From positions 1 to 64,000 of the forward strand of contig NZ_JAFCKB010000024.1 in the NCBI RefSeq assembly GCF_018130615.1: a stretch of DNA of 64,000 nt. Direction: 5' to 3'. This document shows positions 46,582 through 54,706 of this stretch, in pieces. A program made the translations under genes and the position numbers. Numbering within the stretch: position 1 is the stretch's first letter; every line of letters begins with the position of its first letter. The DNA comes from Bradyrhizobium manausense. GTDB lineage: Bacteria; Pseudomonadota; Alphaproteobacteria; Rhizobiales; Xanthobacteraceae. The notes under the pieces are model-generated. The model did no database searches. It saw nothing but the letters and a program-made list of their open reading frames with translations, and was not told the DNA's origin.

Positions 46582-47247
46582 GTGAAAACCTATCTCGGTC
46601 TCGACGGATTTCGTTTCGGCTGGGTTGCCGCGTGGATCGATGAGCGCGGCGATCATGGGTTCGACTATTCGCCAGGGCTGACGCGCCTGCTCGCGATGCC
46701 GCATGCGCGCGCGATGATCGACATGCCGATCGGGTTGCAGCCGAGCGGCTATCGCGCGTGCGACCTGCGGGCGCGCGAATTGGTGGGCCCCGCCGTATTC
46801 CTCGGGGCTCGCCGCGACCTCTGGACGTTTCCCGACATGGCGGCCGCCAATCGCCATTACTGGAAGCACGAAGGCAAGGGCAGGGGCGTCTCGGCGCAAC
46901 TCTGGAATATCAGGGACAAGATCAGGGAGGTGGACGAGATCATGACGCCGGAGCGCCAGGCGACAATCGGCGAAGCACATCCGGAATTGATCTTCCGGAA
47001 TCTCGCCAGCGGAGTCCGACTGGCGAAGAAGACCTCGGCGGAAGGTCGCGGGCAGCGTATCGTACTGCTGGCGCAGCGCGGCTTCACGCGCTTGCCGGAA
47101 TGGCTGACGCAGCGCCACGGCACCGGCATCGGTCGCGACGATCTCACCGATGCCTGCGCATGTGCGATTGCGGCGCGGGACAGCACGCAGCGCGTCGGCG
47201 AGAATGAGATCGATCCGCGCGGTCTGCGGATGGAGATCAACTACTGA
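46582..47247 (+). CDS. DUF429 family protein
   Basis: This 221-residue protein of the DUF429 family has an RNase H-like fold by family assignment. It carries YLGLDGFRFGWVAAW at the start, then MIDMPIGL, EAHPELIFRN and a late DDLTDACACAIAA. The acidic residues in these motifs could bind metal as in RNase H-like nucleases, but activity is unproven. The start is uncertain: GTG 46582 is at the homology start, while GTG 46540 would overlap the upstream gene. It is probably part of the sigma/AhpD operon. Confidence 0.78.
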   Translation: MKTYLGLDGFRFGWVAAWIDERGDHGFDYSPGLTRLLAMPHARAMIDMPIGLQPSGYRACDLRARELVGPAVFLGARRDLWTFPDMAAANRHYWKHEGKGRGVSAQLWNIRDKIREVDEIMTPERQATIGEAHPELIFRNLASGVRLAKKTSAEGRGQRIVLLAQRGFTRLPEWLTQRHGTGIGRDDLTDACACAIAARDSTQRVGENEIDPRGLRMEINY

Positions 47248-47370
47248 GACGTTCGGATGGTGGATCTCAAGTTTGGGAAAAACAGGCAATTTATTTGAAC
47301 CCAGCAGGAACTGGCCGTGGTCGGTCCGCGTTCCCTATGCGAACCGAAATTGAGAGAAGCTCGTACTACG

Positions 47371-47514
47371 ATGTATGATGCCAGTCAGTTAGCGACCGCG
47401 ATGCTCACACTCGTTTTCGCCGGGGCGTTGTTCGTCACCGGGCAGTCCTTCATCGAGCAGCGCGTCCAGCACGATGTGCTCTATGCCACCAGTCATCTGC
47501 TGCGGCCATTATGA
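47371..47514 (+). CDS. Short membrane hypothetical protein
   Basis: This 47-residue frame from ATG 47371 has one membrane helix (residues 7-24) and a polar C-terminus. GAGAGAAG lies upstream at a slightly long spacing. There is no family match. It fills most of an otherwise gene-free 370-base gap (47248-47617), so it may be real, but evidence is thin. Confidence 0.38.
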   Translation: MYDASQLATAMLTLVFAGALFVTGQSFIEQRVQHDVLYATSHLLRPL

Positions 47515-47617
47515 CCGGATTTCGCGGCTGAATATTGATGTGACGACGTCCCGGCCTTGCGCCATGTCCCGGCTCGCCTAGATTAGGCGGACTCTCACGC
47601 AAGCAGCCGGGGTTCCG

Positions 47618-48322
47618 ATGTCTGATCTGTCCGCCTTTCCCATCACCAAGCGCTGGCCTGCCAAGCATCCGGAATTGCTTCAGCTCTATTCGCTGCCGAC
47701 GCCGAACGGCGTCAAGGTCTCCATCATGCTGGAGGAGATCGGACTGCCTTACGAGGTTCATCTGGTCGATTTCGGCAAAGACGATCAGAAGACGCCGGAA
47801 TTTCTCTCGCTCAATCCCAACGGCAAGATTCCGGCGATCCTCGATCCCAACGGCCCCGGCGGCAGGCCGCTGGCGCTGTTCGAGTCGGGCGCGATCCTGC
47901 AATATCTCGCGGAGAAGACCGGCAAGCTGCTGCCGCAGGACGCGGCGCGGCGCTACCAGACCATCCAGTGGGTGCACTTCCAGATGGGCGGCATCGGGCC
48001 GATGTTCGGACAGGTCGGCTTCTTCCACAAATTCGCCGGCAAGGATTTTGAGGACAAGCGCCCGCTGGAGCGTTACGTGGGCGAGTCCAAGCGTCTGCTC
48101 GGCGTGATGGACGCGCATCTTTCAGGCCGGCAGTGGTTTATGGATGACGATTACACCATTGCCGACATCTCCATGCTCGGCTGGGTGCGCAACCTCGTCG
48201 GCTTCTACGGCGCGGGCGATCTCGTTGCATTCGGCCAGTTCAAATCGGTCGGTGCCTGGCTCGAACGCGCCCTGGCGCGGCCGGCCGTGGAGCGCGGATT
48301 GAACATTCCGAAGCGTCCGTGA
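47618..48322 (+). CDS. Glutathione S-transferase (YghU/YfcG-like)
   Basis: This 234-residue GST has an N-terminal thioredoxin fold with LYSLPTPNGVKVSIMLEEIGLPY and the glutathione-binding PNGKIPAI and FESGAILQYL segments. A C-terminal helical domain with the N-capping DDYTIADISML follows. It is similar to disulfide-bond oxidoreductase-type GSTs (YfcG/YghU). ATG 47618 is preferred; the frame starts there. Confidence 0.9.
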   Translation: MSDLSAFPITKRWPAKHPELLQLYSLPTPNGVKVSIMLEEIGLPYEVHLVDFGKDDQKTPEFLSLNPNGKIPAILDPNGPGGRPLALFESGAILQYLAEKTGKLLPQDAARRYQTIQWVHFQMGGIGPMFGQVGFFHKFAGKDFEDKRPLERYVGESKRLLGVMDAHLSGRQWFMDDDYTIADISMLGWVRNLVGFYGAGDLVAFGQFKSVGAWLERALARPAVERGLNIPKRP

Positions 48323-48324
48323 AA

Positions 48325-49107
48325 CTAGCTCAGCGCCTTGTAGCTCATGTAGATCGCCATAAGCGCGACGAGCCCGATCATGCTCCGGCGTAGCGCCACT
48401 TTGCTGACGCCGTTGGCCGCGCGGGCGCCGAGATCGGTGCCGATCCAGAGGCCGGCAACGATGCCGAGGATGGCCGGCCAGCCGACCATCAATCCCTTGC
48501 TCCAGTAGATCCAGGCAGCCGGAACGTTGGTCGGGACGACCGAGAAGATCAGGCTGACGAGTTGCGCCTGATGTTGCGGCACGCGGAGTCCGGCGGCGAG
48601 GCCGACCGTGATCGCGAGCCCGCCGCCGATGCCCATGAAGCCGGAGGAGAAGCCCGCGAGCCCGCCGATGAGGAGCAGGGGGAGCCAGGGAAGTTGGTCG
48701 CGTTCACCGGTCCCGCTGCCGCCGTCCTTGCGGTCACGGCGCAGGATCAAAAGCGCGATCAGCGCGACGAGATAGGCGACATAGGTCCATTGCAGGACCA
48801 CATCGGAGACGGCGGCCGCGGCATAACCGCCGCCCGCGCCGCCGATCAGAAATCCGATGCCGATCCAGACGATCCATGACAGCGGGCTACGATTGCCGTT
48901 CTGCCAGTAGCGGCGCACGCCGGCGAGGCCGGTCGGTGGAATCTGCGTGATCAGCGACGTACCCTGGGCGACGTGTTGCTCTGCGCCGAGCAGCAATACG
49001 CTGAAGATGACGAGGCCGCCGCCGGGGCTCGTTCCCATGAAGCCCGAGGTCAATCCACTGACGAGACCGACGCCGGCACCAGCAAGAAGGTCGTACATCC
49101 CCGACAT
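48325..49107 (-). CDS. TauE/SafE-family sulfite/organosulfonate exporter-type permease
   Basis: This 260-residue, 8-helix membrane protein of the TauE/SafE family has the duplicated Gly-rich signature: GLTSGFMGTSPGGGL near the start and GFSSGFMGIGGGLAI in the middle. It transports sulfur- or carbon-containing anions, ligand unknown. It starts three bases after the TetR-family stop, so the two are one operon; the regulator likely controls it. Confidence 0.87.
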   Translation of the reverse strand: MSGMYDLLAGAGVGLVSGLTSGFMGTSPGGGLVIFSVLLLGAEQHVAQGTSLITQIPPTGLAGVRRYWQNGNRSPLSWIVWIGIGFLIGGAGGGYAAAAVSDVVLQWTYVAYLVALIALLILRRDRKDGGSGTGERDQLPWLPLLLIGGLAGFSSGFMGIGGGLAITVGLAAGLRVPQHQAQLVSLIFSVVPTNVPAAWIYWSKGLMVGWPAILGIVAGLWIGTDLGARAANGVSKVALRRSMIGLVALMAIYMSYKALS

Positions 49108-49110
49108 CGG

Positions 49111-49743
49111 TCACGCCCGCGTTCGTCGCTTGATATGCGGCTTGGCGGTGCGAAAGCCGTCGATCACGGCGTCGACTGCCGCCATGCAGCCGGCGATGTC
49201 AAAATCCTCGCCCCAGCATTTCTGCAGCACAAAGCCCTGGAAGGTTGCGATCAGCACGCGCGCGATTGCATCCGCGCCGAGGTCGCGCTTGATCAGGCCG
49301 TCGTGCTGGCCACGCTCGACCAGGGTCGCGATCAGGGCCCGCGGCATGTCGATGCCTTCAACCACGCTGCTGCGGACACGGTGGTTGCGCAGCGCTTCGG
49401 CCCAGCCGTGAATGCCGACGCGGCGCCGCGCTTCGCCCGCGGGATCGGTGAGCCATTGCGCGTAGACGCGCACCAGCGCGTGCAGTCCCTCGATCGCATC
49501 TCCGGAGCCTTGTGCGACCGAGTTGAGAACGGCCTCGCGACGATGCCTGTCGTCGGCGAGCGCCTCGATCAGATCGTCCTTGCTCTGGAAGTAGAGGTAG
49601 ACCGCGCCGTGGCTCAGGCCCGATCGCTTGACGATATCGGCCATGCCGGTCTGGTGAAATCCGTCTTCGGAGAAGCAGGCGAGGGCCGCCTCGAGGATCT
49701 GCTGCCGCCGGTCTTCACGCTTCTGGTCGCTGATCTTGGGCAT
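49111..49743 (-). CDS. TetR-family transcriptional regulator
   Basis: This 210-residue repressor has an N-terminal HTH (residues 10-56, with GMADIVKRSGLSHGAVYLYF) and a helical ligand-binding domain. It is the first gene of the tetR-tauE operon. Two operator-like 21-base sites in opposite orientation lie upstream. Its role is probably to derepress the exporter in response to the transported compound. Confidence 0.9.
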   Translation of the reverse strand: MPKISDQKREDRRQQILEAALACFSEDGFHQTGMADIVKRSGLSHGAVYLYFQSKDDLIEALADDRHRREAVLNSVAQGSGDAIEGLHALVRVYAQWLTDPAGEARRRVGIHGWAEALRNHRVRSSVVEGIDMPRALIATLVERGQHDGLIKRDLGADAIARVLIATFQGFVLQKCWGEDFDIAGCMAAVDAVIDGFRTAKPHIKRRTRA

Positions 49744-49760
49744 CCGTCCCGTCCGTAAAT

Positions 49761-49841
49761 AACTGACAGATCGATCGTTTTGGTTGGTCGCCGCAGGAAC
49801 GTTAGGAAGGCGGTTTATAAAAAACGACCAGTCAGTCAGTT
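49761..49841. promoter_or_regulatory. Paired operator-like sites of the tetR-tauE promoter
   Basis: A 21-base sequence at 49761-49781 starting AACTGACAGATCG matches the reverse complement of 49821-49841 at 17 of 21 positions. Both contain ACTGAC and TCGTTTT, and the second also has a CAGTCAGTCAGT run. They are spaced 60 bases centre to centre in an AT-richer stretch upstream of tetR. They probably form a two-site operator. Confidence 0.5.
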
Positions 49842-49928
49842 TTATCCGTAAAGGATGATCGTGGTCAAGTCCGGAGGATTTGACCGAAGAGGCTGGACGC
49901 TGAGGGGCCGGTGGGAGAAGAGCCGCCG

Positions 49929-50300
49929 CTAGAACAGCCGCCCGCCGTTCGGCACCGGCTTGCTCGGCTGCATCAGCACGACCTTGCCGTCGGCGTCAGG
50001 AAAGCCGAGCGTCAGCACCTCGGAGACCACGGGTCCGATCTGGCGCGGCGGGAAATTGACGACGGCAGCGACCTGCTGTCCCACCAGCGTCTCGAGCGGA
50101 TGGTTCTCGGTGATCTGCGCCGAACTCTTGCGCACGCCGATGGCCGGGCCGAAGTCGATCCACAGCCGCCAGGCCGGCTTGCGCGCCTCGGGAAAGGGCT
50201 TGGCGTCGATGACGGTGCCGACGCGGATATCGACTGCGAGGAACGTGCTGAAGTCGATGGTCGGCGAGGCGGATGCGGCGGGATCGTGGGTGACGTGCAT
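49929..50300 (-). CDS. csaA: CsaA-type tRNA-binding/chaperone protein
   Basis: This 123-residue protein is a single OB-fold tRNA-binding domain, with DIRVGTVIDAKPFPEARKPAW, an IGVRKSSAQIT strand and VVNFPPRQIGP. CsaA is a secretion-associated chaperone in some bacteria and binds tRNA; here the role is inferred from family. ATG 50300 is preferred over the frame start at 50414. It is divergent from the ArsC-like gene. Confidence 0.87.
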   Translation of the reverse strand: MHVTHDPAASASPTIDFSTFLAVDIRVGTVIDAKPFPEARKPAWRLWIDFGPAIGVRKSSAQITENHPLETLVGQQVAAVVNFPPRQIGPVVSEVLTLGFPDADGKVVLMQPSKPVPNGGRLF

Positions 50301-50400
50301 GGTGTGTCCGTTCGGAAGATGTCGAAAGCGTCGTTCGCAACATTGTCGCGCGATGTGGGGTTGCGTACAACGCGAGGGGACGTAAAACGCGAGGACCGTC

Positions 50401-50766
50401 TTGCCCAACACCATCTACGGCATCAAGAACTGCGACACCATGAAGAAGGCCCGCGCCTGGCTCGACACCCATGGCGTTGCCTACGAGTTCCACGATTACA
50501 AGGCCTCTGGCGTGGAGAAGGACAAGCTCAAGCAATGGAGCGATAAGCTCGGCTGGGAGACCTTGCTCAATCGCGCCGGCACGACCTTCAAGAAACTGCC
50601 GGATGCCGACAAGGAAGGCTTGACCGAGAAGAAGGCGCTGTCGCTGATGCTAGCGCAACCATCGATGATCAAGCGGCCGGTGCTCGAAATCGGCGGCAAG
50701 CTCCTGGTTGGCTTCAAGCCCGACATTTACGACAAGGAAGTCGGCGCCAAAGCGCGCAAGGGCTGA
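50401..50766 (+). CDS. ArsC/Spx-family (YffB-like) reductase
   Basis: This 121-residue thioredoxin-fold protein of the ArsC/Spx family begins TIYGIKNCDTMKKA with a single N-terminal cysteine. It has the conserved RPVLEIGGKLLVGF, the usual Arg-containing motif of the family. It is YffB-like, which is distinct from classical arsenate reductase; the substrate is uncertain. The start is TTG 50401 with GCGAGGA upstream; the next in-frame ATG is internal. Confidence 0.85.
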   Translation: MPNTIYGIKNCDTMKKARAWLDTHGVAYEFHDYKASGVEKDKLKQWSDKLGWETLLNRAGTTFKKLPDADKEGLTEKKALSLMLAQPSMIKRPVLEIGGKLLVGFKPDIYDKEVGAKARKG

Positions 50767-50773
50767 TCAAGAG

Positions 50774-51568
50774 CTAGTTCAGCTCGATGATCTCGGGCGG
50801 GACCTCGGGACCGCCGGACTGATCGGCGAATTCGACGATTTCGGCGGCGGCAATGCGGCCAGGGGCGCGGTGAAACAGGTCGCGGTCGATCACCACGCGC
50901 AGTTTCGGCCGCGGCAGCGCGTCACTTCCGCGCAGCAGATTCTTGATCTCGAAGCCGCCATCCTCGCAGAACGTCTTGAGCGAAGCGATGACGTGGCTGA
51001 CCTTGTCGTCGGTCAGGAACGGCAGCAGCAGCCGTTCATAGGCGACGACGCGACCGTAGATGTCGTCGACGTCGGCAACGCTGTAGACCGGAAGGCCGCG
51101 CGCCACGCATTCGTGGTAGATCGGCATCACGAAGGGCGCGAGAAGCGGCCCGACATAATCCTCCAGCAGAGCGCCCTTGCCGGTAAGGCCATAGGCGCGC
51201 GAGATTCGCGTGCCCTCGCTCTGGATGGTCAGGCGCGGCGTCGGCGCCGAATTGTCCACGGTGTAATAGATGAGATCGGACAGCTCTTCCTCGAGTCGCG
51301 CAGGCTGATATTCCCAGATCGCCGGCGCGGTCTGCTGGCGCGCATAAAGTCGCAGCCACGTGTTGAGCAGGTCACGCTGCTTGATCGACTTGATGGCGGA
51401 GGGAGCGGCGCTGGCGAAATCCAAAACAATATCCCGGCGAATGAAACGCGCGCATGATCTCGCTTGCGGTAAAATTTTTGATGAAGGCTGGCGCGCGGGA
51501 CCTAAGACCGTTAACGACGACTTGATGACCGGTGTTTTGCGAACCGGGAGGCCGGCAGGCGACATCAC
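50774..51568 (-). CDS. PAS-like conserved protein (PAS_5 type)
   Basis: This frame of up to 264 residues contains a PAS_5-like domain from about residue 60: RLTIQSEGTRISRAYGLTG, then GLPVYSVADVDDIYGRVV and YERLLLPFLTDD. Such proteins are common in Alphaproteobacteria, with unknown ligands. The first 50 residues look unlike the family, and a TTG at 51424 (residue 49) is an alternative start, so the N-terminus is uncertain. It lies convergent with the ArsC-like gene. Confidence 0.7.
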   Translation of the reverse strand: MMSPAGLPVRKTPVIKSSLTVLGPARQPSSKILPQARSCARFIRRDIVLDFASAAPSAIKSIKQRDLLNTWLRLYARQQTAPAIWEYQPARLEEELSDLIYYTVDNSAPTPRLTIQSEGTRISRAYGLTGKGALLEDYVGPLLAPFVMPIYHECVARGLPVYSVADVDDIYGRVVAYERLLLPFLTDDKVSHVIASLKTFCEDGGFEIKNLLRGSDALPRPKLRVVIDRDLFHRAPGRIAAAEIVEFADQSGGPEVPPEIIELN

Positions 51569-51762
51569 AAAGCCTCCAACTAAGGGAGCATAAGACTCCC
51601 GGCCAAAGGCCTGACCTGCTCAGCTTTCCGCCTTGCCTAACCCCCGTCACCTCCGGCATATTCCGCGCCCGGAGGCGGCGTTCCGGGACAGGCTCCAAAG
51701 CCTCGGAAAGCCGAAGGAAACAAGGATAGCCGCGCGCATTGCGCGGGCAGGGGGAAATCTGT

Positions 51763-52518
51763 TTGGCCGATGAGTTCATTCTCGAAACGGAAGGCTTGAC
51801 CAAGGAGTTCGCGGGCTTCTTTGCCGTCCGCGACGTTGCGCTCAAGGTTCGCCGTGGCAGTATCCACGCGTTGATCGGGCCGAACGGTGCCGGCAAGACG
51901 ACGTGCTTCAATCTTCTGACCAAGTTCCTCAAACCGTCTGCCGGAAAAATCCTGTACAAGGGACAGGACATCACCGCGATGGCGCCAGCTGACGTGGCGC
52001 GCCTGGGACTGGTGCGTTCATTCCAGATTTCGGCGGTATTTCCGCACATGACTGCACTGGAGAATGTCCGCGTAGCGCTCCAGCGCCAGCACGGCAGCTC
52101 CTTCGATTTCTGGCGCTCCAAGTCGGTGCTGAATCAATTCAACGAACGCGCGCGCGAGTTGTTGAACGATGTGGGTCTCAGCGAGTTCGCCAACACGCCG
52201 GCGGTCGAGATGGCCTATGGGCGCAAGCGCGCGCTCGAGATCGCAACCACGCTCGCGCTCGATCCGGAGATGATGCTGCTGGACGAGCCGATGGCCGGCA
52301 TGGGCCACGAGGACATCGACAAGATCGCGGCGCTGATCAAGCGCATCTCGGCAAAATACACAATCCTGATGGTCGAGCATAATCTGAGCGTGGTGGCCAA
52401 CCTCTCCGACATCATCACCGTGCTCACGCGCGGGCAGGTGCTTGCGCAGGGCCACTACAGCGAACTCACCAAGGACGAGCGCGTCAAGGAAGCCTATCTG
52501 GGAGCGGGTCATGCCTGA
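51763..52518 (+). CDS. livG: Branched-chain amino-acid-type ABC transporter ATPase (LivG)
   Basis: This 251-residue ABC ATPase has Walker A GPNGAGKTT and Walker B MMLLDEPMAGMG. The ABC signature region reads AYGRKRALEIA rather than LSGGQ, the deviation commonly seen in LivG proteins (YGxxRxLEIA). TTG 51763 follows AGGGGGAAA. It is the first gene of the five-component transporter. A 190-base leader upstream holds a small hairpin (CCGCGC/GCGCGG, 51730-51746). Confidence 0.92.
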   Translation: MADEFILETEGLTKEFAGFFAVRDVALKVRRGSIHALIGPNGAGKTTCFNLLTKFLKPSAGKILYKGQDITAMAPADVARLGLVRSFQISAVFPHMTALENVRVALQRQHGSSFDFWRSKSVLNQFNERARELLNDVGLSEFANTPAVEMAYGRKRALEIATTLALDPEMMLLDEPMAGMGHEDIDKIAALIKRISAKYTILMVEHNLSVVANLSDIITVLTRGQVLAQGHYSELTKDERVKEAYLGAGHA

Positions 52519-53257
52519 GACTGCAATGACCGAGGCGCCAGTGAAGGCCGCATCCGGCGGCAACATTCTCCAGGTTCGCAACTTGGAGGCCTGGTACGGC
52601 GAGTCCCACATCCTGCACGGGATCAATTTCGACGTGAATGCGGGCGAGGTCGTCACGCTGCTGGGCCGCAACGGCGCCGGCAAGACGACCACGCTGAAAT
52701 CGATCATGGGCATCATCGGCAAACGTGCCGGCTCGATCAAATTCAACAACCAGGAGATCATTCGCGCGACCTCCGACAAGATCGCGCGGATGGGTATCGC
52801 GTTCTGCCCGGAGGAGCGCGGAATCTTCTCCAGTCTCGACGTGCGGGAGAACCTGTTGCTGCCGCCGGTGGTGCGCGCAGGCGGATTGCCGCTCGAGCAG
52901 ATCTTCGACCTGTTTCCGAACCTGAAGGAACGCCTCAACAGCCAGGGCACCAAGCTGTCCGGCGGTGAGCAGCAGATGCTCGCGATCGCGCGAATCCTGC
53001 GCACGGGCGCGAGCTTCCTGATGCTGGACGAGCCGACCGAAGGTCTTGCGCCTGTCATCATTCAGCAGATCGGCCACACCATAGCGCGACTCAAGAAGGA
53101 GGGCTTCACGATCCTCCTTGTCGAGCAGAACTTCCGTTTCGCATCCACCGTCGCCGACCGCTATTACGTCGTCGAGCACGGCAAGATCATCGACGGATTT
53201 GCCAATGCGGAGCTTGCCGCCAACATGGACAAGCTTCACACCTATCTCGGCGTCTAG
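52511..53257 (+). CDS. livF: Branched-chain amino-acid-type ABC transporter ATPase (LivF)
   Basis: This 248-residue ABC ATPase has Walker A GRNGAGKTT, signature LSGGEQQMLAIARIL and Walker B FLMLDEPTEGLAP. ATG 52511 overlaps the livG stop by eight bases, so the two are coupled. It pairs with LivG to power the LivH/LivM channel. Confidence 0.95.
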   Translation: MPETAMTEAPVKAASGGNILQVRNLEAWYGESHILHGINFDVNAGEVVTLLGRNGAGKTTTLKSIMGIIGKRAGSIKFNNQEIIRATSDKIARMGIAFCPEERGIFSSLDVRENLLLPPVVRAGGLPLEQIFDLFPNLKERLNSQGTKLSGGEQQMLAIARILRTGASFLMLDEPTEGLAPVIIQQIGHTIARLKKEGFTILLVEQNFRFASTVADRYYVVEHGKIIDGFANAELAANMDKLHTYLGV

Positions 53258-53318
53258 TGCGGCCCAAAGTGGGGCGGACAAGAGCGGCGGCGAAGAGAGA
53301 ATTTACGAGGGAAGTCAC

Positions 53319-54539
53319 ATGAAAAAGTCGATTGCATCGTTGTTGCTCGGCACGGCGTTGGCCGTGACCACCGCTGGCGCCGGCTTCGCACAGGACAAGA
53401 CCGTCAAGATCGGCGCGTTGTCCGACCAGTCCGGCCTCTATGCCGACCTCGGCGGTCCCGGCTCGACGCTCGCTGCCCAGATGGCCGTCGAGGATTCCGG
53501 CCTCGCGGGCAAGGGCTGGAAGATCGACATCATCTCCGGCGACCACCAGAACAAGCCGGACATCGGCACCGCGATTGCGCGGCAGTGGTTCGACGTTGAC
53601 AAGGTCGACCTCATCGTCGACGTGCCGAACTCCGGCGTGGCGCTCGCCGTCAACAACGTCGTCAAGGAAAAGAACGGCGTCTACATCAATTCGGGCGCGG
53701 CGACCTCGGACCTCACCAACGCGCAGTGCTCGCCCAACACCGTGCACTGGACCTATGACACCTACATGCTGGCCCACACCACCGGCCAGGCGCTGGTGAA
53801 GGCCGGTGGCGACACCTGGTTCTTCCTGACCGCCGACTATGCCTTCGGCGCAGCGCTCGAGCGCGACACCACGGCGGTGATCACGGCCAATGGCGGCAAG
53901 GTGGTTGGCGGCGTCAAGCATCCGCTGAATACGCCGGACTTCTCGTCCTTCCTGCTGCAGGCGCAGGCCTCCAAGGCCAAGATCATCGGTCTTGCCAATG
54001 CCGGCGGCGACACCACCAACACCATCAAGCAGGCAGCCGAGTTCGGTATCGTCAAGGGCGGCCAGAAGCTCGCCGCGCTTCTGCTGTTCCTCACCGACGT
54101 CAAGGCGATCGGTCTGGAAACCGCGCAAGGCCTGAACTTCACCGAGACGTTCTACTGGGACATGAACGACCAGACCCGGGCCTTCTCCAAGCGCTTTGCG
54201 GAGAAGATGAAGAACAGCGCGCCGCCGACCATGGTTCAGGCGGGCGTCTATGCCGGCGTGCGCCACTATCTCAAGGCGCTGGAAGCGCTGGGCGGCAATC
54301 CGCATGACGGTCTCAAGGTCGTCGAGAAGATGAAGTCGATGCCGACGGAAGACGATCTGTTCGGCAAGGGCGAGATCCAGCCCAATGGCCGCACCATTCA
54401 CAACGCCTATCTGTTCGAGGTGAAGAAGCCTTCCGAGTCCAAGGGACCGTGGGACTTCTACAAGCTCGTCGGCACGGTGCCGGGCGACCAGGCCTTCACG
54501 CCGCTGTCCGAAAGCAAGTGCGCGCTGCTCAAGAAGTAA
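53319..54539 (+). CDS. livK: ABC transporter periplasmic substrate-binding protein (LivK-like)
   Basis: This 406-residue periplasmic binding protein has a clear signal peptide (residues 1 to about 23, MKKSIASLLLG...GAGFA) and a Leu/Ile/Val-binding fold: VKIGALSDQSGLYADLGG, PNSGVALAVNN, TADYAFGAALE. The ligand may be a branched-chain amino acid, but relatives bind urea, amides or aromatics, so this is not settled. ATG 53319 follows ACGAGGGAAG, 61 bases after livF. Confidence 0.9.
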   Translation: MKKSIASLLLGTALAVTTAGAGFAQDKTVKIGALSDQSGLYADLGGPGSTLAAQMAVEDSGLAGKGWKIDIISGDHQNKPDIGTAIARQWFDVDKVDLIVDVPNSGVALAVNNVVKEKNGVYINSGAATSDLTNAQCSPNTVHWTYDTYMLAHTTGQALVKAGGDTWFFLTADYAFGAALERDTTAVITANGGKVVGGVKHPLNTPDFSSFLLQAQASKAKIIGLANAGGDTTNTIKQAAEFGIVKGGQKLAALLLFLTDVKAIGLETAQGLNFTETFYWDMNDQTRAFSKRFAEKMKNSAPPTMVQAGVYAGVRHYLKALEALGGNPHDGLKVVEKMKSMPTEDDLFGKGEIQPNGRTIHNAYLFEVKKPSESKGPWDFYKLVGTVPGDQAFTPLSESKCALLKK

Positions 54540-54549
54540 GACCAACAAG

Positions 54550-54572
54550 CCCGCCGGCGGCGAGCCGGCGGG
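54550..54572 (+). terminator. Intra-operon hairpin after the binding-protein gene
   Basis: CCCGCCGGC (54550-54558) pairs perfectly with GCCGGCGGG (54564-54572) across a five-base loop, starting 11 bases beyond the stop codon. There is no T-run. Hairpins at this point in ABC operons protect the upstream mRNA and lower expression of the permeases relative to the binding protein. Confidence 0.5.
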
Positions 54573-54581
54573 CGCTCCAAA

Positions 54582-54664
54582 CCGTTTTCGAGCGAAGTGG
54601 ATACCGGTTCGCGTAAAGAAGACGCGTCAGAACAACGAGCCCCGTTCCGATTCCATCGGAGCGG
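54582..54664. repeat. Bradyrhizobium-type intergenic repeat in the liv operon
   Basis: The stretch beginning CCGTTTTCGAGCGAAGTGG and ending in CCCGTTCCGATTCCATCGG is recognised from memory as a common dispersed repeat of Bradyrhizobium. It lies between livK and livH and contains no gene. Its ends hold short inverted matches. Confidence 0.55.
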
Positions 54665-54706
54665 AAATGGCTCTAGGGAACGCCGAAGGGACTGGGTGCT
54701 GGATCG

